Part shown: positions 47,001-58,600 of the stretch, piece after piece | Layout of the letters: each line of letters opens with the position of its first letter | Position numbering within the stretch: position 1 is the stretch's first letter | DNA from: Antedon bifida | Taxonomy: Eukaryota > Echinodermata > Crinoidea > Comatulida > Antedonidae | Reading direction: 5' to 3' | Assembly (NCBI GenBank): GCA_963402885.1 | Contig: OY727100.1 | Location: 21,795,665-21,859,664, forward strand | Length of the DNA stretch: 64,000 nucleotides | Program-made: the position numbers and the translations under genes | Notes under the pieces: generated by a model | Told to the model about the DNA's origin: nothing | Databases searched by the model: none | The model's input: the letters and a program-made list of their open reading frames with translations, nothing else

Positions 47001-47723
47001 TTAATGGTTAAATATTATATACCCTCCTGTTTTTACCTTCAGCGTGTTTGGTTCAGGTAAGTTATGTTTCATCAAGTCGCCAGTTAACGTCAATTGATAA
47101 TGTGGTCCTGATTGACTCATTGGGTATCCTAGGCCTGGTGATGGACTTTTTCTGCATTGGAACAAACAAATGAAATCATTAATATAAAACAATTTTTCAT
47201 ATTGCATCACCATTGTTAATTCACTCATTTGACTTTACGATTGCAAATTAAATTGTTCACACACAGTGTCGGAACAAAACACTACATATAGAAATGATTA
47301 ATATTAATATGGCAATGCTTACTACTACTAATCATATATAGGTAACCAGTAGTAGTACCAATTCTATTATTTTATTTTTTATAAAAAATATAAAAAAATA
47401 AAATCCATCATTGAAAATGTTTTGTTTGGTTATTTGTTTTTTTACCTCATGATGAATGAATTGTCTTCTTTCCTCCTCTCTATAATGTTAATTACTGGTG
47501 CATTAACAAAGAAGCTACAGAAAAGGCTATCCTATCTGGTGGCGTGGTGTAACCCGGGTTGGACGTTTCTCCCCAGGGCGGACCAGCCAAAACTGGTGTG
47601 ACACTCCGAGACTGACTGATGAGGCTCAATACACAGACAGCCTGGGCCTAGCCTACACCCCGAAAAATATACTTTTTTCTCAGCTTACCTTGTAATTGGA
47701 GGTAATTTAGCTTTTGCAGACAT
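41025..47723 (-). CDS. TSNAXIP1: Translin-associated factor X-interacting protein 1 (16 exons, 720 aa)
   Basis: Coiled-coil protein reported to bind TSNAX (TRAX), with testis-enriched expression in mammals. Exons: 47723-47689, 47151-47037, 46866-46621, 46485-46351, 46135-45971, 45306-45122, 44895-44784, 44577-44516, 44272-44183, 43976-43826, 43518-43390, 43024-42854, 42573-42484, 42190-42038, 41913-41807, 41241-41025; 2163 nt. Diagnostic matches to the human protein: PKPKFLDQLESFLKKELR, FKTYRPLLSAIKNEYEMML, RNECDARKLL, YGDVIPRRDFE, RDQFYTDLE and TPRPDW. The middle (about residues 130-390) is predicted coiled coil. Residues about 600-650 (LFEKVLRDNFPIKDDESIEKL) resemble the C-terminal region of the human protein. 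The intron after exon 5 is a 24-bp minisatellite. EDC4 lies head to head upstream. Confidence 0.93.
42640..42735. repeat. CCCCTATTAAGGGGACAC module, degenerate copy
   Basis: CCAACCTCTATTAAGGGGCAC and TGGTGTCCATTTAACAGAGG form an imperfect inverted pair in a TSNAXIP1 intron. Confidence 0.55.
43101..43304 (-). mobile_element. tRNA-derived SINE family 1
   Basis: Reverse copy with B-box GGTTCAATCC and TAGCTTGATGG A-box, ending with GAGCAAGTAACTCGCC and a T-run. TSNAXIP1 intron. Confidence 0.87.
43605..43760. repeat. Dispersed repeat, second copy
   Basis: Shares GGCATTAAAATATGTTGAA and GCCCAAGGCCTCTAG with 3460-3650. GGGGCCCC-rich. TSNAXIP1 intron. Confidence 0.6.
44301..44434. mobile_element. 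MITE family A copy, reverse orientation
   Basis: TTTAAGCTCTG at the left (inner part of the repeat lost) to TTTGATAGTGTAGACAGGGC. Core on the minus strand. TSNAXIP1 intron. Confidence 0.82.
45337..45969 (-). repeat. 24-bp minisatellite filling the TSNAXIP1 intron after exon 5
   Basis: Twenty-six complete 24-bp units (45337-45960) plus a partial unit. The unit contains CCCCTATTAAGAAGACAC. On the coding strand the array starts one base after exon 5, so the donor GTAATAGGGG is formed at the array edge. A C-to-T variant at the second base marks units 4, 9, 13 and 17, a four-to-five-unit higher-order period. Both strands are open because 24 is a multiple of three. Confidence 0.95.
46207..46328. 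mobile_element. MITE family A copy, reverse orientation
   Basis: GCTCTGTCTACACTATCAAA to TTTGATAGTGTAGACAGAGG. TSNAXIP1 intron. Confidence 0.88.
46918..46990. repeat. CCCCTATTAAGGGGACAC module, degenerate copy
   Basis: ACCCCTATTGGGGGGACAC and AAGGTGTCCACTTGATTCTA. Intronic in TSNAXIP1. Confidence 0.55.
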
Positions 47724-49641
47724 CTTTTTATTTTCTGTAGTAGTTTTTTTTTATTTAAGAAAGGCTAATGTTTATAGTTAATTCATAATTATTTTTAACA
47801 CAGTCCGACTGAGATTTTCGGAATCAAAATAAAGTGTAAATAAACATGGTGGCGCTATTTAGAAAACCATGACAACCGACCAAATTTACACCACCAAACT
47901 TCATACTCACTGAATCCATTCATGCGTGACCATTTCAGGTAGTTTTGTTGACTCTAGTCTCATTTAAAATTACATAATTGTAAGACTATACATATTTCAA
48001 TTACCACAAAAAAAAACATAAAAATAACAATAAGCTGAAAAAGAGATACATGATAAATGCCATGAAAGCTTATTACAATGTTTTGCCCTATGCTTTTAAT
48101 TTTCTGAGCATAGAGATATCTCTATGTTCATAAGTAAGTACAGTTCTAACTAAATTAAGATTCCTGTAGGCCCTCAGTGTGATATTTATTAGAGGTATGG
48201 ATTTTCAGATTATGATCTTTCAAAATAATCGTAATAATTAAATTTATTAGACAGATATATATATAGTATTACTAGTAGGCCTAATGCTATTCCTAGATAT
48301 ATTGTCCCCTTGAAAAACTAATTTTTAAATTTTTTTGTTCAATATATTATTAATGTTACATAATGCTGAATCGAAAAAAACAATTGTTTACCGGAACAAC
48401 TTTATCTTTAACAAAATAGTCAAATTGACTAGAATTCAATGGGTTTTTGGTTGAATTTTATTTTTTATTAAATCGTTTGTTTTTTATAAGTGAAAACATC
48501 ATTTTTAAAGTGTTTTTCTTTTACGAAAGTGATTAACTTGATTAAACTGCAAAATGGTCTATTCAAATTCTTTTTCATTAATCTTCATTTTTCATGTGTT
48601 TGGGGGACAATACATCTTTAAGCTTTAAGTACAAAAATGATCGAATCGAAAAAAGATACAAGATGTAGGGGTGTATGTCACGTGACTTTTGAGATTCAAG
48701 GAGTTGAATGTCGTAAACGCTGCACATTTGTGTAGGCTGCCATGTTATGGCTCGATCAAATTATACTGATACGTGAGTAAGAAATTATCAATATAAATTT
48801 TATTCAAATTTGTAATAACAATTTGCTTAATAATTTTACAATTTAAACATTTATTTGTTTCATAAAAATTGAAGATAAATATATATTTATAAAATATATT
48901 TATTTATAGTTTGAAAGACTTGGAAGGTCAGGTTATGGCGAGCTAGAAATTGAGAAAAAAACACGCGAGGAGAGTTAGCGAGAGACCTGATGATGGCTAG
49001 AAGCGTTAAGAAGTAGACGTTCTATATTGTAATTTTACTGTTTCTTAATCTATACAAATGTTTAAATAGGATCCAAGCGCTATAGGTAATATCGTCGATG
49101 AGATTGTGATTAATAAAAAGCTTTTGGCTAGCCTAGGCCTACTAGCTAGGGCCTAGGCTAGTCCTACAAAAAAAAAATTTTGTCTGTGCGGGAAGCTATC
49201 GTATCGTATCGGTATCATCTTTTTGGGGTTCCTGTAGTAATGGCGAGACTCTAGGGCCTAGGCCTAGATATTTAACAAGCCTTAATTTTAAGCATTTGGT
49301 ATACCCAATAATGTATATTTGTGTGATATTACTAAATACTAGTCTTAGTTAATTAGAAGTATTGACTCTTTATTATAATTAAATGGCAAAATAGAATATT
49401 TTTTATTTAATTTAATATTAATAAAATAAACATTTTTGAAAAAGTTTGTAATATGAAGTCTGTGTAGTCGACAGGCCTATTCATGTATTCACCATAATTG
49501 ATGATGATGGGATACAATGTGCTATAATATTAATAATAAGATGTTGTAAATAACTAATTTACTTTTTATTTGATTTAATAAATTAAAATAAATATATAAT
49601 ATTATAATAACTTGTTTTTACCATTGCAGTATTTTTTCTAG
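47724..49641. promoter_or_regulatory. Divergent intergenic region of TSNAXIP1 and EDC4
   Basis: About 1.9 kb separates the two start codons. It probably holds both promoters and a non-coding EDC4 first exon: a mini-exon 49642-49668 carries the EDC4 ATG after an acceptor. A candidate upstream donor ATAC|GTGAGTAAG lies near 48772. Otherwise AT-rich with no conserved site I can name. Confidence 0.5.
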
Positions 49642-49665
49642 AAAACTAACTTAAAAGTGTTAATA

Positions 49666-52600
49666 ATGGTAAGTAAAATTAAACTTAACTAATATTATGA
49701 GCTTTAAATAGAAAGGAAGTTAGTTAATTGTTGTGAGGTGGTTTCCCGAATGATCGTAAAATCAAAACGGTACTGACAGAACGGTATGACCAACTAGCGT
49801 TCTTGTCACTCACAGAAGTACTGATGTACTGTAGCAGCCTATCTGTACGGCGACTAAAGAATGTAACCCGACAGACATGACTAACCACGACTTTTAGTTG
49901 AAAGAAGATGGAAACATTTTGTTATGAAGAGTTTTACTGTCAAAATATGTACAATATGTAAATAATGTAATTATATCTTATTTTGCAGGCTTCCAACGGC
50001 AGAGGAGATGCTACCCTCCTAGATGCTACACTGCTCATGAAGACTAAACAAGAAATGTAAATAGCCTACACCGATACAGTAGAACCCCTATTAAGGGGAC
50101 ACCTTTGGGACCCACCAAAGTGTCCCCTCAATAGGGGTTCGGTTAACTGTGGTCTTAAAACATATACAGTATTTCCCATCATTCTTTTCATGTTAATGTG
50201 TCCCATTAATAAAGGTGGTCCCTGATTAATTCTGTCCATTTAATTTTAAATGAAATATACGTTAATATAATATATAAATTAATTTGTTTTTCGTGTATAG
50301 TTTTTTTTTTCCAAATCCTCGTGCAAAAAAGAAAAAAAAGATACAAGATATATATTTATTGTCACTTTTGGAAATTCAGAAGTAAAATTCTTTTTCCTGA
50401 TGCTAAAATTATATAAAAAGTGGTAAAAACTCAAAAAAGTTCGAATATTAAGAATAACTTTGGAATAATCGATTGCTGAAGTGCGGCAAAATAAATGTTT
50501 TGATGTTTGTTTGTGTTTATGTAGACATTTAACTGGTGATGACACTAGTGATTCATATCCAGTGTATGGCAGAGAGGTTCACATTGTATCAAGTGACAGC
50601 TCGTCTATTGATGTGAACACTCCAGGCAGTAGTAAGGTAAGTCATATCAATTCGTCTTGGAATTAAACAATTTGCTAAAACGACTCAGAAATTTGCTTAT
50701 AATGGTCACTGATAACAAATTAAACCTTTTTTTGGTTTGATTGGTGTATGAGGCTCAAATTGGGTGGTTTTGATTTGCATTGACCTTGAAATGTCAGGTC
50801 AGGTCAATTAATATGTCGTAGAACCAACCAAAGCTGTGTCAAGCTAAGGTGTGAGAAAACACGTTCTACCTTCCCAGCATGCACACAATGAATTAACACA
50901 ACTTCAGAAATCTTGTAATTACTGTGCTGTCTATTTATTCCTTGGCTGTTTTGTTATAATAATTTTTAAAATACAACGTGACAAATAAAGAGCTGGCCAT
51001 GAGTTGAGTATATTATTTTAACATGTTATTTGGTAATTTTTTTAAAGGTGAAAATAACTCCTGTAGTGAACTATGATTGGGAACACAAATATTACATAGG
51101 AAACCTCATAGCAGTCAGTAGTAATTATGTAGCTTATGTACTCAAAAGTAAGTAAAACTATAATGTGACCCAAAAAATGTGGTGTGCCCATATATGGACA
51201 TGATGATGTTATATCACTACCATATTTGAGCATATCACTACCATATATGGGCACATCACACTTTTTGTGTCAAACTAGTGTAGACAGAGCTTAAAGCCTC
51301 GTCTCCACTATCATATTTTATATGACAAAAAAATGTGATGTGCCCATATATGGACATGATGATGTCATATCACTACCATATTTGAGCATATCACTACCAT
51401 ATTTGGGCGTCTCAAAACATAGCCACAAAATCTTTACAGGTTCAAACCGTATGAATGTATTATATCATGACATATATTTCCTGTCTTTTTCAGTTAGCTC
51501 TGGTTATGGTGTTCGCATTTTAAATCGCAAGACATCAACTCGTTCTCTGATCAAAGGATTTGTTGACGTCGTGTCTGACCTGGCGTTTGCGCACACAAAC
51601 TCCAACATATTAGCATGTATTGACAAGTTGGGAAATGTAACTGTGTATGAGCTACAGGAAGTTAATGATAAGATACAGTATCCTTTGAAATCATTTCTAG
51701 TATATATATTTTGATATTAAATGGAAAAATAATTTATTGACAATTCTGAGGGTATCAGTGGGTGGATCTCAAAAAATACAAATAAGCACTGAATAAATGA
51801 CAATGCTGTGGGTATCAGTCGCTGGATCTCAATGGAGATACAAAATAAAATAAGCACAGAAAAAATGACAATGCTGTGGGTATCAGTCGCTGGATCTCAA
51901 TGGAGATTCAAATAAAATAAGCACAGAAAAAATGACAATGCTGTGGGTATCAGTCGCTGGATCTCAATGGAGATTCAAATAAAATAAGCAAAAAGCTAAA
52001 TCAAAACGATAAAGTAAAACATTCTAACATTACTCTAATAAATAAAACTAAACATTTTATAATACTATTGTTATAAATAGTCCATTATTTTATACTATGA
52101 TAAACTTAACTGAAATCTCAGACATGAACTTAAAGTAAATATAACGCAAGCCGGCAGTAACGTTAGCAGTGAGTTCCACCGGGTCGTCTGGTGCCTGTGT
52201 ATTCCAGATACGCCAAGCGAAACTGGCTCAACGATTTCAACAGATGAGGGCGGTAGAATCCTGGCTCTTACTCATGATAACGTTGTAAGTACCGAACAAC
52301 AACAAAGTTTAAACATGGACATACTCTGATCAGTACATATTATATTATGTTGAGTAACTTATACTTTCTACGCAATTGACCAATCACAGTTTGGATATTA
52401 AACCCATCATGTGTTATGATTGGTCAAACCGGTCTTAAGCTAAGATTGAATATGTATATAATTATAATATTTTGCATTTTGTCCTTGCAGGCAGAAGTGT
52501 GGGATATTGATGTTATTGCGGACAAGTATGGCAGTGACCCAACACCAGTGTACGATGTTACAGAAGGGGTGATAACAGTACGAGATGGACACACATTGGT

Positions 52601-55600
52601 AAAACATCATTATAAAGCTTTGTCTACACTATTTTTGTCAAAAAAAGGGTGATGTGCCCAAATATGGTTGTGATGTGCCCAAATATGGTTGTGATATGCC
52701 CAAATATGGTTGTGATATGCCCAAATATGGTTGTGATATGCCCAAATATGGTTGTGATATGGTAGTGATATGCCCAAATATGGTAGTGATATGACATCAT
52801 CATGTCCATATATGGACTCATTACATTTTTTTGTCACAAAGTTTGATATTGTAGACAGAGCTTAATAGTATTTACTATTATTACAAAAAATATATTATTA
52901 ATTAATAATTAGTAGTAATATTACAAAATTTATTTAGCTCAAAATAATGTTATAGTATAAAACATGCATATTTTTATTTTAAGTGAAATAATTATTTATT
53001 TTTCTTTGTAGCCAATTACTGATGTAGCAGTAGCACCTGATGCATCTGTGTTAGCAACCGCTAGTGTGGACGGCAGTGTCAAATTTTGGCAGATATACTG
53101 GGAGGGTACTGATCCTCCCAGACGGTTACACCAGTGGGTACCTCACGGTGGAAAACCCATCTCAACTATTCTATTCTGTGACAATCATAAGTTCCAAGAT
53201 CCTAAGTACGTTGACACTAGTTTTATTTTAAAGCTTTTGATTTGCTATGACCTACCTACCTAGGTATTATGTTTCGTTAGTTGTCTCAACCTATAAACCA
53301 CCAAAACAATGTCTAAGTAGCGTGTCCCAAATTTACGCATGCGCGCAATTGTGGCTTGGTGGTTATGATGCTTGGCTACCACTCCAAGGATCCTGGGTTC
53401 AAGTCCCGTCACATGTCAGGATTTTTTCTCAGGACAAAATTACAACTCCACTCCCAAAGACTTGTAATAAGACTTTGTTTATGTAGAGCATCTTGTGTAT
53501 ATGTTTGTCTTGTGAACCTCTGAGGGTCTCTAATGATCAGCAATTGCTGGATGGATCACCCTCATTAAATATGGTCCAAAAAAAAAAATATGAATTGACA
53601 ATAGCTAGCTTGTTTGTAGATCGTCAGTCATCGCAAATTGAAAGCTAAGTGTTCAAGGCAGAAATTATGTATTAAATGATTACATTTTTGTATGTTTTAA
53701 TGTTTTTTTTAATTTCCATAAAAAATAAATTAGAATATTCAAATGGTTAATAACATGTTTAAAAACATTCAGCTAAAAATTCATGGAGGTAACAAAATAT
53801 CACCCGTCATAATTGATATTCTAAATATCTTAAAATTAATGGACGTTTGTACATTTGTTCTGTAGCTATAAATATTTTTAATTTGTTGTTTTCATCTAGT
53901 GTTCATTTCTGGCGATTTCTGATAACTGGCGCCAACCAAAACAGCGAGTTAAAAATGTGGTGTACAGTCACTTGGACGTGTTTACAAACAGTTATGTTCT
54001 CCAGCCCGACACCGCAACCGTACCCTAGCCTGAAAGCAAAACTAGACCTAACAGCGTCGTATATCGTTATGTCTGATATTAAACGAAAGGTAAGCAGATT
54101 CGTAAAATGTAAGAATGTGTGAAAGCCAACTGACCAAGTCTCCTGGGAGATCTCAGATATTTTGAGTCCTTTTCTTCCCTCCCATTAATATGCCATTTCT
54201 CGTGATTGTTTTTTTAATATGGAAAAATATATTATTTAGATTCTAAAAAGGTAAAAAATGCATTCCCCAACATATTTTCCATTCTTCCCTCATCTGAATA
54301 GCAGCTGGCATTCCCATACTAAGGATGCCAATGCCTTAAGCTCTGTCTACACTATCAAACTTTATGTGTCATAAAATGTTCATAATCATATATGGATACG
54401 ATGATGTCATAACACTACCATATTTGGGCACATCACACTTTTTTTTTTAGAATAGCATCCGATTTAGTTTTATACATTTAATTTATAGTGCCCTATCTTT
54501 TTTGGGTGTGTTTTAAAAAATTGGTACCTCTGTACAATCCTGCCTGTAATATTACCATATCTTCTATATTTTGATTAGGTATTATATATTCTGCAAGTTC
54601 ATCAAAATGATGAGAAAGGAACGGCTCACATCAGTTCTGTGTCCGAGTTCCTACTCACTCAACCCATGCTTAGTTTTTATGTAGTGGACGCCAGCAAGAA
54701 AAAACTCAAACATACGGCTGAGTACGACAACAATGAGGAAACATATTTATCAGGTATATTGTTTATTTAAGCTCTGTCCACACTATCTAACTTTATGTGA
54801 CAAAAAAGTGTGATGTGCCCTTATATGGACATGATGATGTCATATCACTACCATATTTGGGCATATCACTACCATATTTGGGCACATCACACTAGTTTGT
54901 TTGTAGATAGAGCTTTATAAAGCGTATTGCGTTATTAAATCTCAATGCATTTTAAAGTAAAATCACAAATAAATTACAAAGAACATTAAAATACAATATC
55001 ACAGTAAAATTGACGAAAACATAAACAAACATTTAAATTATTTTTGGAAATTTAGCACAATTATTACAGTAAAAACCTCTATTGAAGGAACACATTTGGG
55101 ATCAACAAAGTGTCACTTAATAGGGGTGTCCCTTCAAAAGAGGGTACAAACATACTGTACACTAGATACATACAACAAAACCTCGATTTCAATAATTTTA
55201 TAAAAAATCTTTGATATGAACATACAGGATTTACACCCAGAATCTGTGGTTTCGAAGACCGGTACATATTAATATAAGGTAAAAAATCTTATGTATGGTT
55301 TTTTTTTTGGTAGGAGAAATGGAAAGCGTGATTGGTACAGTTGTCAAAATGTATTGTGTTCACACTAAGTAAGTCATTTAAATTTTAGCATATATTTTTT
55401 TCTCAACATAATCAGGTCATTATTATTATTATTTTTACCAGACCTACCAAGCAAATAACCGGAATTTTAACTCATGGCCTGAATTTAATTTGACTGACCA
55501 TCAATTTTACTGGTTTGTTTTTCTTAGCAGACCTGTACTAAAACGAATGCTTGTATTATAATCCCTGTCTGTAAGTCATTTTAAAGAAATTGAGGGTGGG

Positions 55601-58600
55601 GGAGGGTGCGATGTTATTGAGCCTTGCATAGCCTCTTGAACCACTAATATGTCAGATACCTAATACATTTTTAGGTGTAGTACTATACTCGTTGCAAAAA
55701 TATTGTGCTTAAAATTTAATTGAATTTTTTTTTTTTTTTTTAAGATCTTTGCAAGAATTTCAAATTCGGTTCCAACCACAGTCGTCAGTAGAGCAGTCTG
55801 TGTGTGAATCTATAAGCTCGTTGTCGCAAGATGATACTGGTGAGTTTGTCAACTTTCAATTTTAATGATTAAAAAAATGATTAAAATATTTACATAGTAG
55901 TGAGGCTGTGTTCACACTGAGCACGGATTCTGGTCTGATGCCCGGAAAAAACATCGGTGTAGTTCTTTTTTTCTAATGCTCTGTCTACACTATCAAACTA
56001 GTTACACAAAAAAAATGTGATGTGCCCAAATATGGTAGTAATATGCCCAAATATGATAGTGATATGACATCATGTCCATAAAGTTTGATAGTGTAGACAC
56101 AGCTTTAGAAATGTGTTAATGTTGCAGAGCCCAAAAAAATGGATCATGGCCCAGAGTTTTCTCTAGCACCAAATCAAATCCTGGCTCTGTGTGGACGTAC
56201 CTTAAGTTTGAATAAATTGATTACATTAAATTTTCATTGACAGCTCTACATGATGGCTTGTCTGACATGAGCTTCTTAGACCAGTCAATTGATGCCGATA
56301 CCTCACAAGGAGAACAAGAATCAACTGCCAATCAGCACGCGACGCCTTCAAATTCTACCACTGCATCTTTTACGTCGGAGTCTGCCCGTTCTGGTGGCCA
56401 ACCAGTCTTAATGACACCACAGGATTTCATGAAGGGTGCTCGACATTCTGCCACTGGTGACAGTGTCTCCAGCACCAGCAGCTTTACACAAGTAACAGCC
56501 ATCAACAGCTCCATCGATGACCTTTTAAGCTCCAGGACATCCTCCGACACAACAAGAATCATGACGCCGGAGAGTTCCCATACAATGACTCCTTCGTCTC
56601 TACAACCAACACCAGAATCTGCTTCTCTGTTGACGCCATCTTCGTTGCCACTGCCTGTATCACCAGTTGACTACGATGGCACACCAGTGAGCTCAAGATC
56701 GGGCGTCGGAAGTAAATCAAGACTTCTTGAAAAGAGGTTGTCAGATTCAAGTGCTGAAGTGGCTACGATACTTGGTCAGGACATTGCGTCGGAGGTCGAT
56801 ATAAACAATGAAACAACACCAGTTGTAGATGGACAGTTGAAAGATGAAAGTGACACTGCTGATTTTGCGGAGCCCGAGGAGGAGAAGATGGAAGTACCAG
56901 ATGCTGAAGAGAAACCAGCTGTTGAGCTGTAAGTATAAGACATCGATTCTGAGTATGTGTTGCTTTCACTTGAGTGCTTGGTGATATTGTAATGTGGTCA
57001 TAATCATGTTGTTGTAACCTCTTGGAATGTATAGATCCTCTAAAATTACAGTTAAAAATAAATTAATTTTAGGGCCCAACCCAGCATTTATAAACTGTAA
57101 ACACTCTGGAATCAAGGTCTGAAATGTTGATACTACTTTTTCAAAAAAAAAAATTTTTTTTTAGAAAACATTGTTAACCCAACCCATGTGGGATTTCCAA
57201 TTTTTTTACCTTTTATGATTCGACGCCAGAATTTAAGCATGAATATAGCTCTGTCTACATTATCAAACTAGTTTGAATAAAAAGTGTAATGTGCCCAAAT
57301 ATGGTAGTGATATGCATAAATATGGTAGTGATATGACATCATCATGTCCATATGTGTGCCCATCACATTTGTTGTCACATAAAGTTTGATAGTGTAGACA
57401 GAGCTTAATACTTATATGTATGCATCATTTTTGTGTATATTTGTTTTATGCTAGAAAATCTGAAAGTTTAGATAAGTTTCCGCAAGATGATTTTGAATCA
57501 ACGATGGATGAGGGACAGGACTCTAGCACTATGCATGTGAATGACCATGAGGGAAATGAAACCAGGTAATAATCAACAAGCCCATGAGCTTATTTGTGAA
57601 ACCTTTAAGCTCTGTCCACACTATCAAACTACTTTGACAAAACAAGTGTGATTTAACCATATACAGGATCAAACTGCTTTGACAAAACAAATGTGAAGTA
57701 ACCATATATGGTAGTGATATGCCCAAATATGGTAGACTACTAGTGATATGACATCATTTTCATATATCGCGCACAACACATTTTTATGTCACATAAAGTT
57801 TGATAGTGTAGATTTGCTTATAATGTTCAGTATAACTGTAAATTACTGAATGCTTTATTTTGGCCAACCCATGATAAATTGTTATTTGTAATGTTAATTA
57901 TTAATACAATAGTTTAGGGCCATTTTAAATTTACTGCAGTAACTATTTTATGCAATTATTTAGCAAACTTTTTTTAGTTAATCATACACACTGTTTATTG
58001 CAGTGACTGACTCATCAACAGAAAGCAAATTTAGTTACTGCAGTAACTGCAGTAGAATTGTAAAGTTAGAATTGTAATAAACTAAGCTTTCTTTTTGTAC
58101 AGTTCTGATGCTGATGTATCGTCGTCAAGTAAGGATCAGTCCTTATTAGGGCGTCTTAAAAAAGAGAAGCGCAAACATGCCTCCCCGAAAGTTTTGGTTA
58201 GAAGGTCGCTACAGGTGCTCGACAATCCTATTGTGGATCTAAGCAGCGTGAGTTACTTTGTTTCTCATATCTTTTTCATTTTTTTTTTATATAATTTTTT
58301 CATAATTGCAAACATTTTCGGTAACAATATACATGAACTTGTAGGATTATTTAATTGCGGGAAGTAAACAAAAGTCTCAAACACAGAAGCTGTCACATTT
58401 TTCAGCATTCGGTTTATTCAAAACTGCAAAGTTTTATCATAGAAAATTTGGCTTTCATTAAAATTTAATGAAAACATATAATAATATTTTACGAGGTTTT
58501 TAGTTGATTTTTATTTTTTGCGTTTATTTTACAATATGTGGATCGACATTGGTTATCTCATCACCGTATTTACAGTGGAAACATCTCTTTTCCTCAGATC

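Noticed and set aside
47880-47930. X-box upstream of TSNAXIP1
   Set aside because: Only a half-site (GTTGTC on the minus strand) with four mismatches overall to the consensus.
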